DNA from: Onychomys torridus
Taxonomy: Eukaryota > Chordata > Mammalia > Rodentia > Cricetidae
NCBI RefSeq assembly: GCF_903995425.1
Contig: NC_050450.1
Span: 28,256,502-28,320,501, forward strand
Reading direction: 5' to 3'
DNA length: 64,000 nucleotides
The translations under genes were made by a program, and so were the position numbers. Numbering within the stretch: the first letter of the stretch is position 1; each line of letters starts with the position of its first letter. The notes beneath the pieces are model-generated. The model searched no databases, was not told the DNA's origin, and was given only the letters and a program-made list of their open reading frames with translations. Below are positions 35,873 through 47,250 of the stretch, one piece after another.

Positions 35873-35991
35873 TGAGGAGGAAGAAAGAAGGAGGGAAGGG
35901 TAGAAAAAAGGGAAGAAAGGAAGGAGGGAGGGAGGGAGAGAGACAGGGAGGGAGGGAGGGAGAGAGGGAGGGAGGGAGGGAAGGGAGAGGA
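35873..35991 (+). repeat. 119-bp polypurine tract, (GGGA)n/(GGAA)n
   Basis: Almost pure purine on the plus strand, with only one T (about 35901) and one C (about 35944) visible. It lies at the tail of the B4-like SINE. Frames of 81 and 92 codons across it are repeat artefacts. Confidence 0.95.
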
Positions 35992-36837
35992 CTTGAAAGT
36001 TCCAAATCAACAAGCACAGATGGTATCAAAATGAAAAGCTACATTTCTAACATAATGGACCATATGACTCTCATGCCTCTGCTGAGGGGCCTAAAAATAC
36101 TTTTATGCAACTATTGATCATATACATGAAGACTTTATTGGACAACAATGGTGAATATTCACATGAATTCTATGTGCTCCAGAAAGCTACTCACAGAGAC
36201 CCTGAAGGACTTCCAGTGAGCTGAAACCACACTTTACTCAAAGAACTGGTGCATGGCATATCTACAAAGGACTTCCTGTCCTTCCTCCCTCTTGCACTTC
36301 TGGGTACTCCAGGACACAAAAAGGCGGTGTAGTAAGTAGGAGGTGGAAAATATTTTGGAAAGAACACAGAAAGTACCAGTGGACACTCCTTGATCCCTTA
36401 ATTATCATGGGAAGCTCATCCTAACCCATGTTAGACAATAAGGAATAAGCTGGGCCCAAGAGCATATGGATAACTTTTTAAATTGATGAGATATCAACAC
36501 TAGAAAACAAGGGTCTGTACTGGACAAAATTGAAATGAGAATATTTGTGAAACCCATGGGAATGCTGTGAAGGCTTGAAGACCAGCCTGAAATTTCTGGT
36601 CAGAACAAGTAACAATGAAAAGGCTGAGTTTGGGGGGGAGTCTTTTTAATACAACCCAAAATGTTTAGGCTTGTTAGATTTTATTTTGCACCAACAATAT
36701 TTATATGGAATCCAGGAAAGTTTTGGCTAGTGTCAAAATTCTTCACAGACTCATGTTTGAAAGAATGTGTCAATAAATAATAAATTAATTTACCTAATTA
36801 TTTAAGATAGCTTTGCTGGGTTGGCATCAGGTAGGAG
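35992..36837. other. Unassigned DNA
   Basis: No gene or confident repeat. Confidence 0.4.
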
Positions 36838-36930
36838 AACAGTGGCATATATCTGCTCCTGGCATACAAGAAGCTGACACAGGTGAATGACCAAATTGAG
36901 GATAGTCTGGTCTATATAGAGATTTCTCAT
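36838..36930 (+). mobile_element. Possible B1-like fragment
   Basis: 'caagaagctgacacaggtga', 'aattgaggatagtctggtc' and 'tatatagagatttc' follow B1 order at low identity. Confidence 0.35.
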
Positions 36931-37019
36931 AATAAGGCTCAGGGAATAGACAATATTACAAATAAAGTGGGTGGAAAGGCTGTAAGAGACAAAGGACCAA
37001 GGAGTTTGCTGTGAGACTG

Positions 37020-37460
37020 TGTTTCCTATTAATTTCAGAAACAGCACCCCAAAAGTGTCATCAATATGATGTCCCAAACATAAGTTGAACAAGGATGCCA
37101 TCAATTAACATTCCAAAGTGGACAAGGAAAGGCCCATGATAGCAAACCTACACAAAGAACTAGAAGCAACTGAAGAATACTAAGAGCAGGGAAGAGCACA
37201 CCAACTGGTCTTCCAATATCCAGTGGTCAGCTCTGAAAATACACATGTGAGGAACATGAAACAGAATGAGCAGGTTATACTTAAGAATATCTATACATAC
37301 ATATTCATATATGCATGAAAAAGGCTATGAATGTGAAAGAGACCAAGGATAGTAATTATAAGAGGTTTTGGAGGAATCTAAGGAACAGGGAATATTATGG
37401 AATGGGGAAAAGAAAGCCTGTAAGAGGTGGAAGATAGAGAAGGGCTATGAAATACAGTCT
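37020..37460 (+). mobile_element. Old LINE-1 3' UTR fragment
   Basis: 'gaagagcacaccaactggtc', 'atatccagtggtcagctctg', 'atgagcaggttatacttaag', 'aggctatgaatgtgaaag' and 'gaggttttggaggaatc' give the same order as 23500-23890. Confidence 0.6.
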
Positions 37461-37489
37461 TCTGGGCATGACCCAGCCATTGTAATCAT

Positions 37490-37870
37490 GTCCTCAGTAC
37501 AACTAGTTTGCCTACACTAGAACCAAAAAACATGGGGCTGCCAATAATCAAGCACAAATGGGGAGTGTTTCATGGGACACTATTGATGAATTCTCACAGA
37601 GGGGCAGACATTGTCTCAGTTGTATACCCATGAGTGAGTGCACCAGGCTCTAATGAATAATTCCAAACATGGCCATATCCCATCCTGGTTAAACTTAATG
37701 TGTCACAAAACAAAACAAAGCAGCATGAACTGAAGAAAGGAATTTTTATTAGGAAGGGAGATTGGCAGGGATGGAAGGGAGCAGAATAGGTTGGGAAATT
37801 AGTTTAATTGGCATGCATCATATATGTTTATGAAATTGTCAATGCACAAATTTAGTAAACATTTTAAGTG
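37490..37870 (+). mobile_element. Probable second LINE-1 3' UTR fragment
   Basis: 'ccaataatcaagcacaaatg', 'gggagtgtttcatggga', 'gaagaaaggaatttttat' and the end '...tgtttatgaaattgtcaat' look like a rodent L1 3' end directly downstream of the previous one. Confidence 0.45.
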
Positions 37871-37902
37871 ACCTAGAAGATATTTCTGTCTTAGTTTCAT
37901 TA

Positions 37903-37932
37903 AAAAAACAAACAAACAAACAAACAAAAAAC
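37903..37932 (+). repeat. (AAAC)n
   Basis: Five to six AAAC units. Confidence 0.95.
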
Positions 37933-38439
37933 AGCCAATGACTTAGATAAAATATTTATGCCTCTTCTCTTTATTCTTCACATCCAACTAATTGATAAGT
38001 AAGAAATTATCAATCTCCACCCTATTCTGCATTTATATCAATCATTAATATCTCAACATTTCCCTTATGTCCTTGTAAGCAACCCTAACTGCCAGAAATA
38101 TGACTCTCTTGAGTCATGAATATGATCTCTAAATCAAAAGTATTTTCCTCTTTGAGTCACTACTCACGTTATCCTTGGAAGAAGGATGTCATTCTATTCC
38201 TGCAGCATATTCATCCAGAACATTAAGTGAAACGGACATGGTGATCATTCAGTAACAAGTGTGAGCTGGGATTTCCAAGACAAACGCCTTTACCAGGAGA
38301 GTATATGCATTGGTTGAAAGATAATACCCATAGCTGTGATGTGCAAATAAGTTCTCCATTGTTTAATTTCTGCCTTTCCAGCAGCATCTCTCTCCACTGC
38401 TTCAATTTATTCCCAGATGAGAATTATTCTACTCTGCTG
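37933..38439. other. Unique non-coding DNA
   Basis: Nothing recognised. Confidence 0.5.
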
Positions 38440-38560
38440 CCTGCATGAATACTACCTCCTCTTGAAGGTTAAGTTCAGATGCCATTTCCTCTGAAAAACA
38501 CATTTCTTCAGATTAGGTTGGATGCCTCTCCCAGGAACTGTCCTGAGTGTATGCTCTAAC
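38440..38560 (+). mobile_element. L2-like ancient LINE fragment
   Basis: 'aggttaagttcagatgccat' and 'ttcctctgaaaaacacat' match the L2 3' region (cccagctcaaatgccacctcc ... aggaagcc). Low identity. Confidence 0.45.
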
Positions 38561-39019
38561 CTTAGTTCAAAGAGGTATATCTAATAAATTCATCAATCTC
38601 CTTGCTTTTAAAGTAGAAGTAGTAAGAATATATACATTTTAAAATCGTGGGCATTCAATAATCTGTAATGTATATAAATTGACTGACTACTTTGATCAAA
38701 TCATGACAGATGTATATATATTATTAATATTATGCATTTCTACTATAAAATTAGATTACATGACTTTTTTGGAAGATCGTGAATACTTGATCTTGCAGAT
38801 GTTTTTATCTTTCTCCTCACTTCAGTTTTACTGTCGAACATTGGAAATTAATCATTAGAAAATAAAAAAGAACATTTCCAAGGAAATCCTTAGGTCTTTT
38901 TCATAATTTTCACATGAACAATCTGTGGTTTGATTACCATATATTACACTAAAAATGTATCTGGTGGGTCATCATAGTAAAATACATAAATGCTGATTTA
39001 ATAAACAAAATAAATTTTG
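38561..39019. other. AT-rich unique DNA
   Basis: Nothing recognised. Confidence 0.5.
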
Positions 39020-39205
39020 AACTAGACCATGAGGTGAGTCAGTGGGTAAACATACTTGATATCAAGCCCAATGACTCAAGTAAAATCCCGAGGAACCAGA
39101 AAGTAGCAGGAGAAAATTAACTCCTCCTGAAAAGTGTGCTCTAACTTAAACTTTTACACAAACACACATAGATAAATAAGTAAATTAATCAAATGTAATT
39201 TAAAA
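39020..39205 (+). mobile_element. B3-type SINE
   Basis: 'gaccatgaggtgagtcagtg', 'ggtaaacatacttgatatc', 'gactcaagtaaaatcccga', 'ctcctcctgaaaagtgtgct' and a '...gataaataagtaaatt' tail follow B3 order. Confidence 0.7.
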
Positions 39206-40614
39206 TATTAAAACAAATGTCCACAGGTTTCATGACAATTCCCCCAATGTATATGAGGTCCTTCCTCTGAATCTGTGACCTTCTGCTGTAAATTTCATGA
39301 TAGGCTATCAGTGACACATTGTGCCTTCCAAGAGTAATGAGCAAAGTCCATATACTTAGTGAAAACATCTGCTGATGTTATTAATAAGAAGTTAGCTAAC
39401 TCAAGGCTGCCCAAGGCACATGAAGGGCCACAGGAAAATAGTCAATAGCCCATCTGTGACCATCTCTCTAGTCTCTTGCTACAAGATCTCCAACTGATGT
39501 TTCAAAGACCTTCATTTATTGATAGCCCCCCAACATTTGGATCTCCCTGCTGACTCCCAATCCCAGTTGAGAGACGTCATTATTTCTGAAGGTTTTCCAC
39601 ACTTCTGCCCCAGACAATCTGTAACTGTAGAAAAATTAATGTAAAACAAATAAGGCTTCAGCATGGTAGATTCTTTCCCCAGCAAGAGACAACTAGAATG
39701 CACATTCCCTAGATGATATCCGAACTCAGTCCAATCAGGGATTCTCATTAGGGCATGTCACACTAAACTACTATGATCCAGTTCCTGAAAAACAATCTGC
39801 ATGTATTGCCCATCCAGAATTTCTTAGCCACAGATCCTTCTCAATGTTTTATAAGTTCTCAGAAATTATCCTTCAGTACTTCTTTGTCAAGTGAAGAAAA
39901 AGTTGAAAAAAAAGATATTGAACTAATTACTCAAGGCATACCTGTACTTCAACCTGAGCCCCCTTTTCCAAATTTCTCCCTCATTGTTTTGCAAATGAGC
40001 ATATGTCTCTCTAAACCTTTACTCACTATTTGCTGAGACAACATGTATCATATCATATCTAGTTTCTCTGCTTTAATCTCTTGCCTCTCAAACACATCAA
40101 ACACATATTCATTCTTTCATTTCTGTATAAGTGCATAGAAAATCCTGTCTTTCATCAGAGATAGCGTTATAGTTACTTCTTACTCCCCTCCTCATTACAA
40201 CCCCTTAGAAGAAGACCTATTTCTTTTAACCATTCTTTGACTCAAGTAACCTGTGCACATAGCTAGCTGTCAAATGGTCCAATATCTTTAAAAACTCCAT
40301 AGGCTTCAGGCTGATGTTCACTTTTTCTTTAAAAGGATTTTGCTCTTACACTGATAGGTTTCATTTAATTCTTTGCTTTAGCTGTGAAGCAAAACCAGAA
40401 AGATGTTTCCAGTTTACTGATGTAGTAAGAACCAGTAAGACCCATGCACGTTGCATAGTCGCTGTTGCTAAATAAAACACTTAAATTCAGGAGTTGTTTG
40501 ATTAAAAGAAGATGAAAATATTTGATGGGAATTAACAGTTCCAATTCTACAACACATATTAAGTATATTCAATTTTATAGTGAATCACTATGTTTCCCCT
40601 GTTTAATTTGCTCA
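39206..40614. other. Unique non-coding DNA
   Basis: No gene or recognised repeat. An 87-codon frame at 39773-40036 has no domain that I recognise. Confidence 0.5.
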
Positions 40615-40730
40615 TTCCTATTTAATGAGCAATAATCTTCATTTTTCAAATGAGGACAGTGGAGGTCTATAAAAACACCCCCCAAAAAGAGCCAGCACTA
40701 GAATTTGAGTGTGGGTCTTCTACAACAAAT
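40615..40730 (-). mobile_element. MIR-like ancient SINE (minus strand)
   Basis: 'tcatttttcaaatgaggaca', 'agagccagcactagaatttg' and 'agtgtgggtcttctac' match the reverse MIR (cattttacagatgaggaaac ... gagccaggatttgaacccagg). Confidence 0.55.
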
Positions 40731-40814
40731 CTTACTTTTTTTTTTCATTCCCAACTCTAATTGGGAACGAAATCATGAAAAATAACTGGAATTCCCACAA
40801 CTTCCTAACTGTTG

Positions 40815-40925
40815 TCTTTATTTTTTATTTAATCTTCTCTCATATAATACATCCCAAGCACATTTCCCCTTCTTCCACTCCTCCCAATCGCCACCCCCCA
40901 TCTCTCATCTTCCACAAAACAGAGA
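40815..40925 (-). mobile_element. LINE-1 3' terminus fragment (minus strand)
   Basis: 'tctcatataatacatccca', 'acatttccccttcttccac' and 'tcctcccaatcgccacc' are the pyrimidine-rich reverse of a rodent L1 3' UTR. Confidence 0.5.
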
Positions 40926-41349
40926 AAGAGGGTCTTCTAAAAGTGATCTTTTCATGCCTTTGTCTATTTGATATATTTGCTGATCCTCCTTTGCCTTTGG
41001 TATAGAGGGTTTTACATACTCTTGCCCCCAATTTGCCTTTGTCTCCTGTCATCCCACCTTTTTCTCCAGACAGTGCTGTGCTTCCATGTTGACAGACCTT
41101 GTTTTTCCCTCCTAAATGCTCTCTTTCCTTACATTGGCATAGCTTATACCTCAGTTCTCTTTGAATGTCATCATAGAAGTCTCTTCTTACCATTCTATCT
41201 ATAGTATCATTCAGGTTCCTCTATGCATCACTTTCTGGCATTTGTGATAAAATTCCTTGCTATGCCACCTGTTGCATGAGAGAAGCAAGTGTCAAGAAGA
41301 CACAATATCGTCTATGTTTTCTTTTCATTGTTATCTTGTCTGATCTCCT
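40926..41349. other. Unassigned DNA
   Basis: Pyrimidine-rich; could continue the L1 fragment but no landmark is clear. Overlapping frames of 117 and 78 codons on opposite strands have no domain. Confidence 0.35.
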
Positions 41350-41490
41350 TTTTTATTTTAATTTGGAGTCTCACTATACATTCTTGGCTCACCTGTAACA
41401 CTCTATGTAGACTAAGAAGGACTCAAAGTCATAGAGATCCACTTGCTTCTGCTTCAAGATTTGTGGAATTAAACAACCATACATATACCA
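41350..41490 (-). mobile_element. Diverged B1 SINE (minus strand)
   Basis: 'ttggagtctcactatacat', 'aacactctatgtagactaag', 'catagagatccacttgc', 'ttctgcttcaagattt' are reverse B1 landmarks in order. Confidence 0.6.
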
Positions 41491-42269
41491 CATTGAACAG
41501 ATGCTTTCCTTACAAAAACAAAAATCTCAGTACATCTAAAAGAGTAGTGTGCATATAAAAATATGAGGAGTCCTGCATATTATATGTGTGCATCTTCCTT
41601 CATACAGAAGTTTAAGAAATAAATTATTAGCATTACTAATATATAGCTACTCTTTCATTTTGGTATTTGATCAAAAAGAGTTAACTTACTCATTTCATTA
41701 TTTTCTTTGTGTGTTCTCTGTTCATCCTGTATAGGTTGTGTCTCTTCTGTTCATATCACACCTTATGGATAGCAGAGTTGAAGATCTTATCATCTTTTTA
41801 TTCTCAAAATCTCATGATCCTTGATCACAGAAAAGTAGAAACAGGTTTATAGAGTCCACATACCCAACTACTGTAAGAGAAAAGATGATCATAGTGTGGA
41901 AGTGGATGGGGACAGCCCAAATATTTTGGTCACAACTTGGTTTTATGAGGAGGCAGTGATCCAGAGAATATTTCCTCTTAGGAATGATGCAGAGAATATA
42001 TAATATACATGTCCAAGGCCTGGGAGGAGAAGAATAACCCTGTGCAGGGAAGTGGAACTTTATGCTGGAGTTTAGAAGAAACAGAGTTCAGTTGGAGACT
42101 AATGACTTGTGAATTTGGGACAGGAAGCTATGGAAAAGGTCTAAACTATATAATTACAGGATATTCTGTGTAGCTACAAATATGACGGAACACACATGAC
42201 ATTATACAGTAAAGTATTTTGTTGTCAATGAGAATAATTTCTAACACTGATTAGGTTTTTCTTTTATCT
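41491..42269. other. Unassigned DNA
   Basis: No gene; 41870-42170 might be an unplaced repeat. Confidence 0.4.
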
Positions 42270-42560
42270 TTGTTAAGATAATTTTATACAGTTATATTAT
42301 GAATTTTAGTCATGTTCACCCCTTTCTTATATTCCATCCTTTCTCATAAACACCATTCTTCTCAAGGAGCTCCTCTCATACTTCCAAGTGTTCTTTTCAT
42401 GTGTGACCCACATGTTTAATTAGAGCTACCCGCCGAGTTTGGGTGGAATCAAGTTCAACAAAGGCAACTTATCTCTTTCCACACCATTAATACATGACTC
42501 TCCTGCCCACACAAGCATTAGTTGTTAGGTGGGGTGGTTTATGGTCCTTAACAGACTCCC
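42270..42560 (-). mobile_element. LINE-1 3' UTR fragment (minus strand)
   Basis: 'catgtttaattagagctacc', 'aacaaaggcaacttatctc' and 'cattagttgttaggtgggg' resemble the reverse of a rodent L1 3' UTR. Confidence 0.45.
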
Positions 42561-42612
42561 CTGGGAAGTCTGGGGCCTTGATTATATTGGCTTTATATAC
42601 TTTTTATTTGGG

Positions 42613-42614
<2 letters not shown>

Positions 42615-42687
<73 letters not shown>
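42615..42687 (+). repeat. (AC)36 microsatellite
   Basis: Longest uninterrupted AC run in the window, about 73 bp. It creates two overlapping poly-Thr/His frames that are not genes. Confidence 0.97.
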
Positions 42688-42692
<5 letters not shown>

Positions 42693-43307
42693 CAATCACT
42701 GCAATGAAACATGGACATTTAATCACTCTAGATCATTTCTTGTCTTGGTGTGTTTTAATCTTAAACATACTAAGATTCTGTTTGCCTTAGTCAATTTTCT
42801 CTCTCTATTAAGCCTGTGAATCGTTTTACAAGACCATGAAAGAATAAACTTTGTAAGATGCTTAAGTAAATGGGGGAACAAAATTAGTTAAGTAGTAGCA
42901 CTAAATGCTAGTAAACTTACTGCAGTTAGACTTTGCTATGTGATAAACAATGAAAAATTTAGAAACTAAAACCAAAATTACTCATTTCCCTCAATGTCAT
43001 TAATTTGATTGAGACTTCCATAGATTTAACATGGGCTAACAACCTTACCTGAACTCAACTAGGATTCAGTGCGCCTGACTGACCTGTGAAGCCTCTGTTA
43101 TCATTGAGGCCTTAGATATTCTCTCCTTGACTACTCTTAAATCATTGGCTAGTCTTGCTTCATTACATGGCAGTTTCAGGGCCACCTTCCAGCAAGATCT
43201 CTTCATGCTTAATTCTGGGTGTCAAATAATATCACAACAGTGAGGAAAAAAAATCACAAGGCTGGGCTGGATCCAATAAATGGGGATGAGAACTCTATCT
43301 AGCTATC
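42688..43307. other. Unique non-coding DNA
   Basis: Nothing recognised. Confidence 0.5.
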
Positions 43308-44030
43308 TTTTTTTTTTTAATTCTTGGGAATTAATTTTTTTAATTCCTTATTCTTGGGAATTACACATATGTATTCAATGAAACACGATCATTTCTGACC
43401 CATATTTCTCTCCTACAACTCCCCTCCCATCTATCCAACCAGCTCACCCTCCCAATTTCATTTTATATTTGTATTATTTCTTTTATTTTTTGAGATTATA
43501 ATATAATTACCCATTTGGTCCTTCCCTTTCTTCCCTCCAAACCCTCCCATATACTATTCATTGCTTTCTTTTAAATTCATGGCATTTTTCCTCATTAATT
43601 ATAGTTACATACATATGTGTATGTATATACATATTTATAAATATATAAATACAATCTATAACTCATTAAGTACAATTAGTACCAGTCATGTACATGAGTA
43701 TAGACCACCCATTAGAGCATTAAAAAATGAGTAGTGACCACGTGGTCAAATAAGAATGATTCTCCACCCGACAACAGCTATCAATTGTCAATAGTTCCTT
43801 AGCCAAGAGTGACACCTGGCAATCATCTCCTCCATCTATGAAGGAATATTGGTTGGCTTGATCTGTAATATGCTGATAACCACAGTTGATATTAGCTCAT
43901 GAGAACAATAGCCATGGCATGTCCAGAAGACAGGAGCTCACAATCCTCCTCCCATTAAGAAAGAAGAGAGTAGATTACTGGTGGTTAATGACTTCACTTC
44001 TTCAATAAAGGACAGCAAGTCCCAAAGAGA
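43308..44030 (-). mobile_element. LINE-1 3' UTR (minus strand)
   Basis: A T-run at 43308-43318 (tail on the minus strand) is followed by pyrimidine-rich L1 3' UTR ('tctctcctacaactcccct', 'ttcattgctttcttttaaat', 'catggcatttttcctcatta') and further in by 'ttccttagccaagagtgaca', 'gctgataaccacagttgat', 'agacaggagctcacaatcc'. 5'-truncated; right edge approximate. Confidence 0.6.
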
Positions 44031-44199
44031 CATCTGCATGGGGATAAGCTCAATTTTATAATGCAGAACTTAGGCACCTTTGGTGTCAAAGCTCACTGCT
44101 TTCCTATCTCAAGATAGCATTAAAACTTTCATACTTGAAAACTTGCAGTAGCATCCTATGGCATAATATAGCTGTCCTCTTTGATTTATACATCAGAAC
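44031..44199. other. Unique non-coding DNA
   Basis: Nothing recognised. Confidence 0.4.
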
Positions 44200-44790
44200 A
44201 TAGTGCACAATTGCATGTATGTACAGACTTATGCATATTGAAACAACTCAAGGGAATCTTCTGAATTGAGGAAAAACATTTACATTGGAACAAATTACAT
44301 TTTACTGAAAACCTAATTGTTACACTGAGAGCTGTACACTGTTGTAATTGCATACTCCTAATTACACACGCTGCATTATTTAAAAAAGAATGGCATTGTT
44401 TATTTGTAATATTCTCTGCTTATTTACACTTGCATATTTGAGCAAGGAACAAGGAGTTATTTCTACCATGTGGGAGGGATTGTTATCTGTTCACAAACAC
44501 GAAATTAATTCAGGAGAGGGAAACTGGCTCTCAGACAGGAAGAGGGAAATTTCTCCTGAGGCAAGACATTCTACAATGGCTTCTAAATTCTGTATAATTA
44601 ACAAAGCACTTACCATCTGCAATGATTGACCTGTCATAGCTGTTCCTCTGAGATAATTTTGGTGACATTAAAAAAAATGAATATCCAAAAGCCACATTTG
44701 ACTTAAATGAATTAGCCCATTCTTGTAAATAGAAGTAATACTCAAGACAGAATGTTCTATGAAACACTGCTTAACATGGGTCACCTTCAC
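44200..44790. other. Candidate conserved non-coding element
   Basis: Repeat-free 0.6 kb with dense homeodomain/octamer-like words: 'tatgcatattgaaac' (44230s), 'ctcctaattacacacgctg' (44355-44373), 'tataattaacaaagcac' (44593-44609), 'aatgattgacctgtcat'. Frames of 79 and 78 codons overlap on opposite strands and lack domains. Regulatory role is inference. Confidence 0.35.
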
Positions 44791-46284
44791 TATATTAAGT
44801 CCCCTCTGGCACTTGTGTGAGTCTCTCAGTGCCTGCTGTAATGGTAACCCTGTTCATTCTGTCTCCTGATTTTGATTTTCTAAATGCCACTTGAACCTCA
44901 GAGCTGGTGGCCCAGTCAACCCTCTTACTTAAGCATATAGTTAGAAGAATAATTCTTGCTGAATTATAATCATATTCCCTGATTGATGTGTCGGGGAGGG
45001 AAGGGGAAAGTAAGAGAAGGGTTCAGAAATTCATTTTAAAAATTCAAATGAAAAAGTTTCATTCTCTCTCTCCCATCTCTCATTCTTTGCTGACAATGAA
45101 TATGCATAAGGTGCAAATGAGTGTATCACAAAGAAGGCGTTTTCCTTTTTTTTTTTTTTTTAACTTTTCTACCACAGAATCAGAGCAGTGTCTCATGAAT
45201 ACTTTGAATCCCCTGAGTATATGCTTTGTATCTTAAAAATTAATAGCCCAGTGGTCATTGATGTGGCTTTCAGAAAGAAAAACAACAAAACATAGATGAT
45301 GCCTGATTAGACACTGTTTTCTTTGGCCAGGGCTGGTCTTTTTAAACCTGTGTAGTTCTTCTTTGGAATGATGCAAAGGCAGCTTCTCTTCCTTTCTTCT
45401 TTGTTTTGTTGATAATAAGGTGCTGGAATGAGTGTATTTGACTTTTACGAAAGTAGACCATGGATATAGCACTGCTTCGATTTCAATGACTTGTGGGGAA
45501 GAGTCACTTACTGCATGGTTCACTAAAATTGTTCCTTTACTTTAATAGATGAAAGAAAGAAGAGTCTAATATTTCATTCTATTTCAGAAGTGATTTCCCC
45601 AACAGACCAGTAATAAACTATCCCTACAAGTCCCATCTCTGCTTCTAGCAGAGAAGCTTCTAAGTACGTAAGTTTATGACTGATCTTTTCTGTTTGATGG
45701 GTTTGAAGTTCATTACTCAAGTAATAAGAACTAAAACAAATAAGAGTTGGGCTCACATATGTCTAAAGAGTCTTGCAGTGACTTTGTATGTGCATTCCAA
45801 GAATTAAAGTAGAGTGTCAACATACCTTTTGATAAATGAAAAAGGATCTTTTACAATCAGGTAGCCTCAGGGTTATAAATCTCTACCATTAACAGATCTT
45901 TCTTACTTTTCATTGGCTTGGGTTTCATTTTTCTGAAACCATGAAGCTGAGAGTCATTTTTATTTCTTATAGATTTGAAAAAGAATGAATCAAAGATCGT
46001 ATACATACCAAAGGTTAAAAACCCATCTAGCAAGATATTCATGCTTGCTTTCTGCACAAAAAAAAAAAAAAAAATTGCAGGATATGATAAATTTTCCTAT
46101 AGGGTAGTATCATTAACCAAAGAGTTATTGTCCAATTAAGCAAAATAATAATCTATACTATAACTCCATATTTTTGAGGCTGTTTGAACACTGCTATTTT
46201 AACACATCTTTAGCCAACAATAAGTTGGTATGTTCCAGCCAGGGTTCTTTCACTAAAGGATTCATGCTGTGGAATAATCTTCTT
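44791..46284. other. Unique non-coding DNA with short T and A runs
   Basis: No repeat family recognised. A T-run lies at 45146-45161 and a 17-bp A-run at 46058-46074. Frames up to 96 codons lack domains. Confidence 0.45.
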
Positions 46285-46625
46285 GGACACTGTAAAGATT
46301 TGTCACTCAAATTGGTTTAATAAAATGCTGATTGGCCAGTATTCAGGCAGGAAGTATAAGCAGGGCAATCAAACTAAGGATGATAGGAAGAAGTAGAGCA
46401 GAGTCAGGATTTGCCAGCCAGATGCAGAGGGAACAGGAGATGAACATACAATGCTAATAAAGATACTGCTATGTGGCATGGCATACATAAAAATATGGGT
46501 TAACTTAAAATATAAGAGATACTTAGTAATAAGGCTGAACTATTGGCTGAGCATTTATAATTCACATTCAGCCTTTGAGTCAGTCATTTGTGACCTGGTG
46601 TTTGGGACATGGAAATATCCATTTA
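46285..46625 (+). mobile_element. LTR-like rodent repeat (solo, diverged)
   Basis: 'gtaaagatttgtcactcaaa', 'ttggtttaataaaatgctga', 'ttggccagtattcaggcagg', 'agagcagagtcaggatttgc' and 'aataaggctgaactattgg' follow a common rodent repeat that I recall as LTR-like. No internal retroviral coding sequence adjoins it, so it would be a solo copy. Family and LTR status need confirmation. Confidence 0.5.
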
Positions 46626-46969
46626 AAGATTTGATTTAGCAAAAGGTTTAAAGACACATTGTAATAAACATACATAGACATCAGCACTATTATTTTGTGC
46701 TTCTTTGTGTTTATCAGAATTATTGGATTGCTATGTTTTACAGTTCTCCTGAAAAAGGAAGTACCTACCTACTTTATCCATTTTTTTAAATAATTTTTTT
46801 GAAAAACTGAGCAAGAAAATCAGCTCCATAGCTCTTTTTGTTTTTCTGTTTAACACACAAGAGCTGCACCTACTTTCTTCTTTGTGTATTTCATTTCAAA
46901 GAGTGTGAGCAAAGTCTCTATTTCTTGGGTTTTGGGTAAAATTTTAATTTTCTCACCACCAGTCTTATT
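46626..46969. other. Unique non-coding DNA
   Basis: Nothing recognised. Confidence 0.45.
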
Positions 46970-47250
46970 TCATTTATTGCTTTGTATTAATTCTTTGAAA
47001 TCTCACATCATGCACCTCAATCCTACTCATCTCCCAGTCCTCACCCTTGTAGTGCCCTGCCAAAGGAAAACTAAAAAGAATAAAGATAAGGTAGAAATAA
47101 ATAATAATAGAATGAACAAAAGGAAAAACATACCACTCTCCATCTTCCCCACCTCTCCACCACTGTTTCATTCATCTTGGTGGTACCGGACACCCTGTGT
47201 ATCATACAGTATACACTTTGGTTAAACAGCTTTCCTTGCAAATGTTCTTA
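46970..47250 (+). mobile_element. Leader of the composite repeat, without the GC-rich part
   Basis: 'tgtattaattctttgaaatc', 'catgcacctcaatcctac', 'tcatctcccagtcctcaccc', 'acaccctgtgtatcatacag' and 'ttccttgcaaatgttc' parallel 28256-28500 in order. The GC-rich satellite portion is absent here. Confidence 0.55.

Noticed and set aside
35751..36117. Overlapping 92- and 81-codon frames, Ser/Pro- and Gly/Glu/Arg-rich
   Set aside because: Products of a polypurine tract read on both strands.
40840..41193. 117-codon minus-strand frame
   Set aside because: Begins in an L1 3' terminus fragment and has an opposing frame of similar length; no domain recognised.
42494..42819. Two overlapping 96-98 codon frames with poly-Thr/His
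   Set aside because: They are two frames of the same (AC)n microsatellite.
46285..46625. Possible complete endogenous retrovirus
   Set aside because: Only one LTR-like segment is seen, with no second LTR and no internal coding sequence near it.
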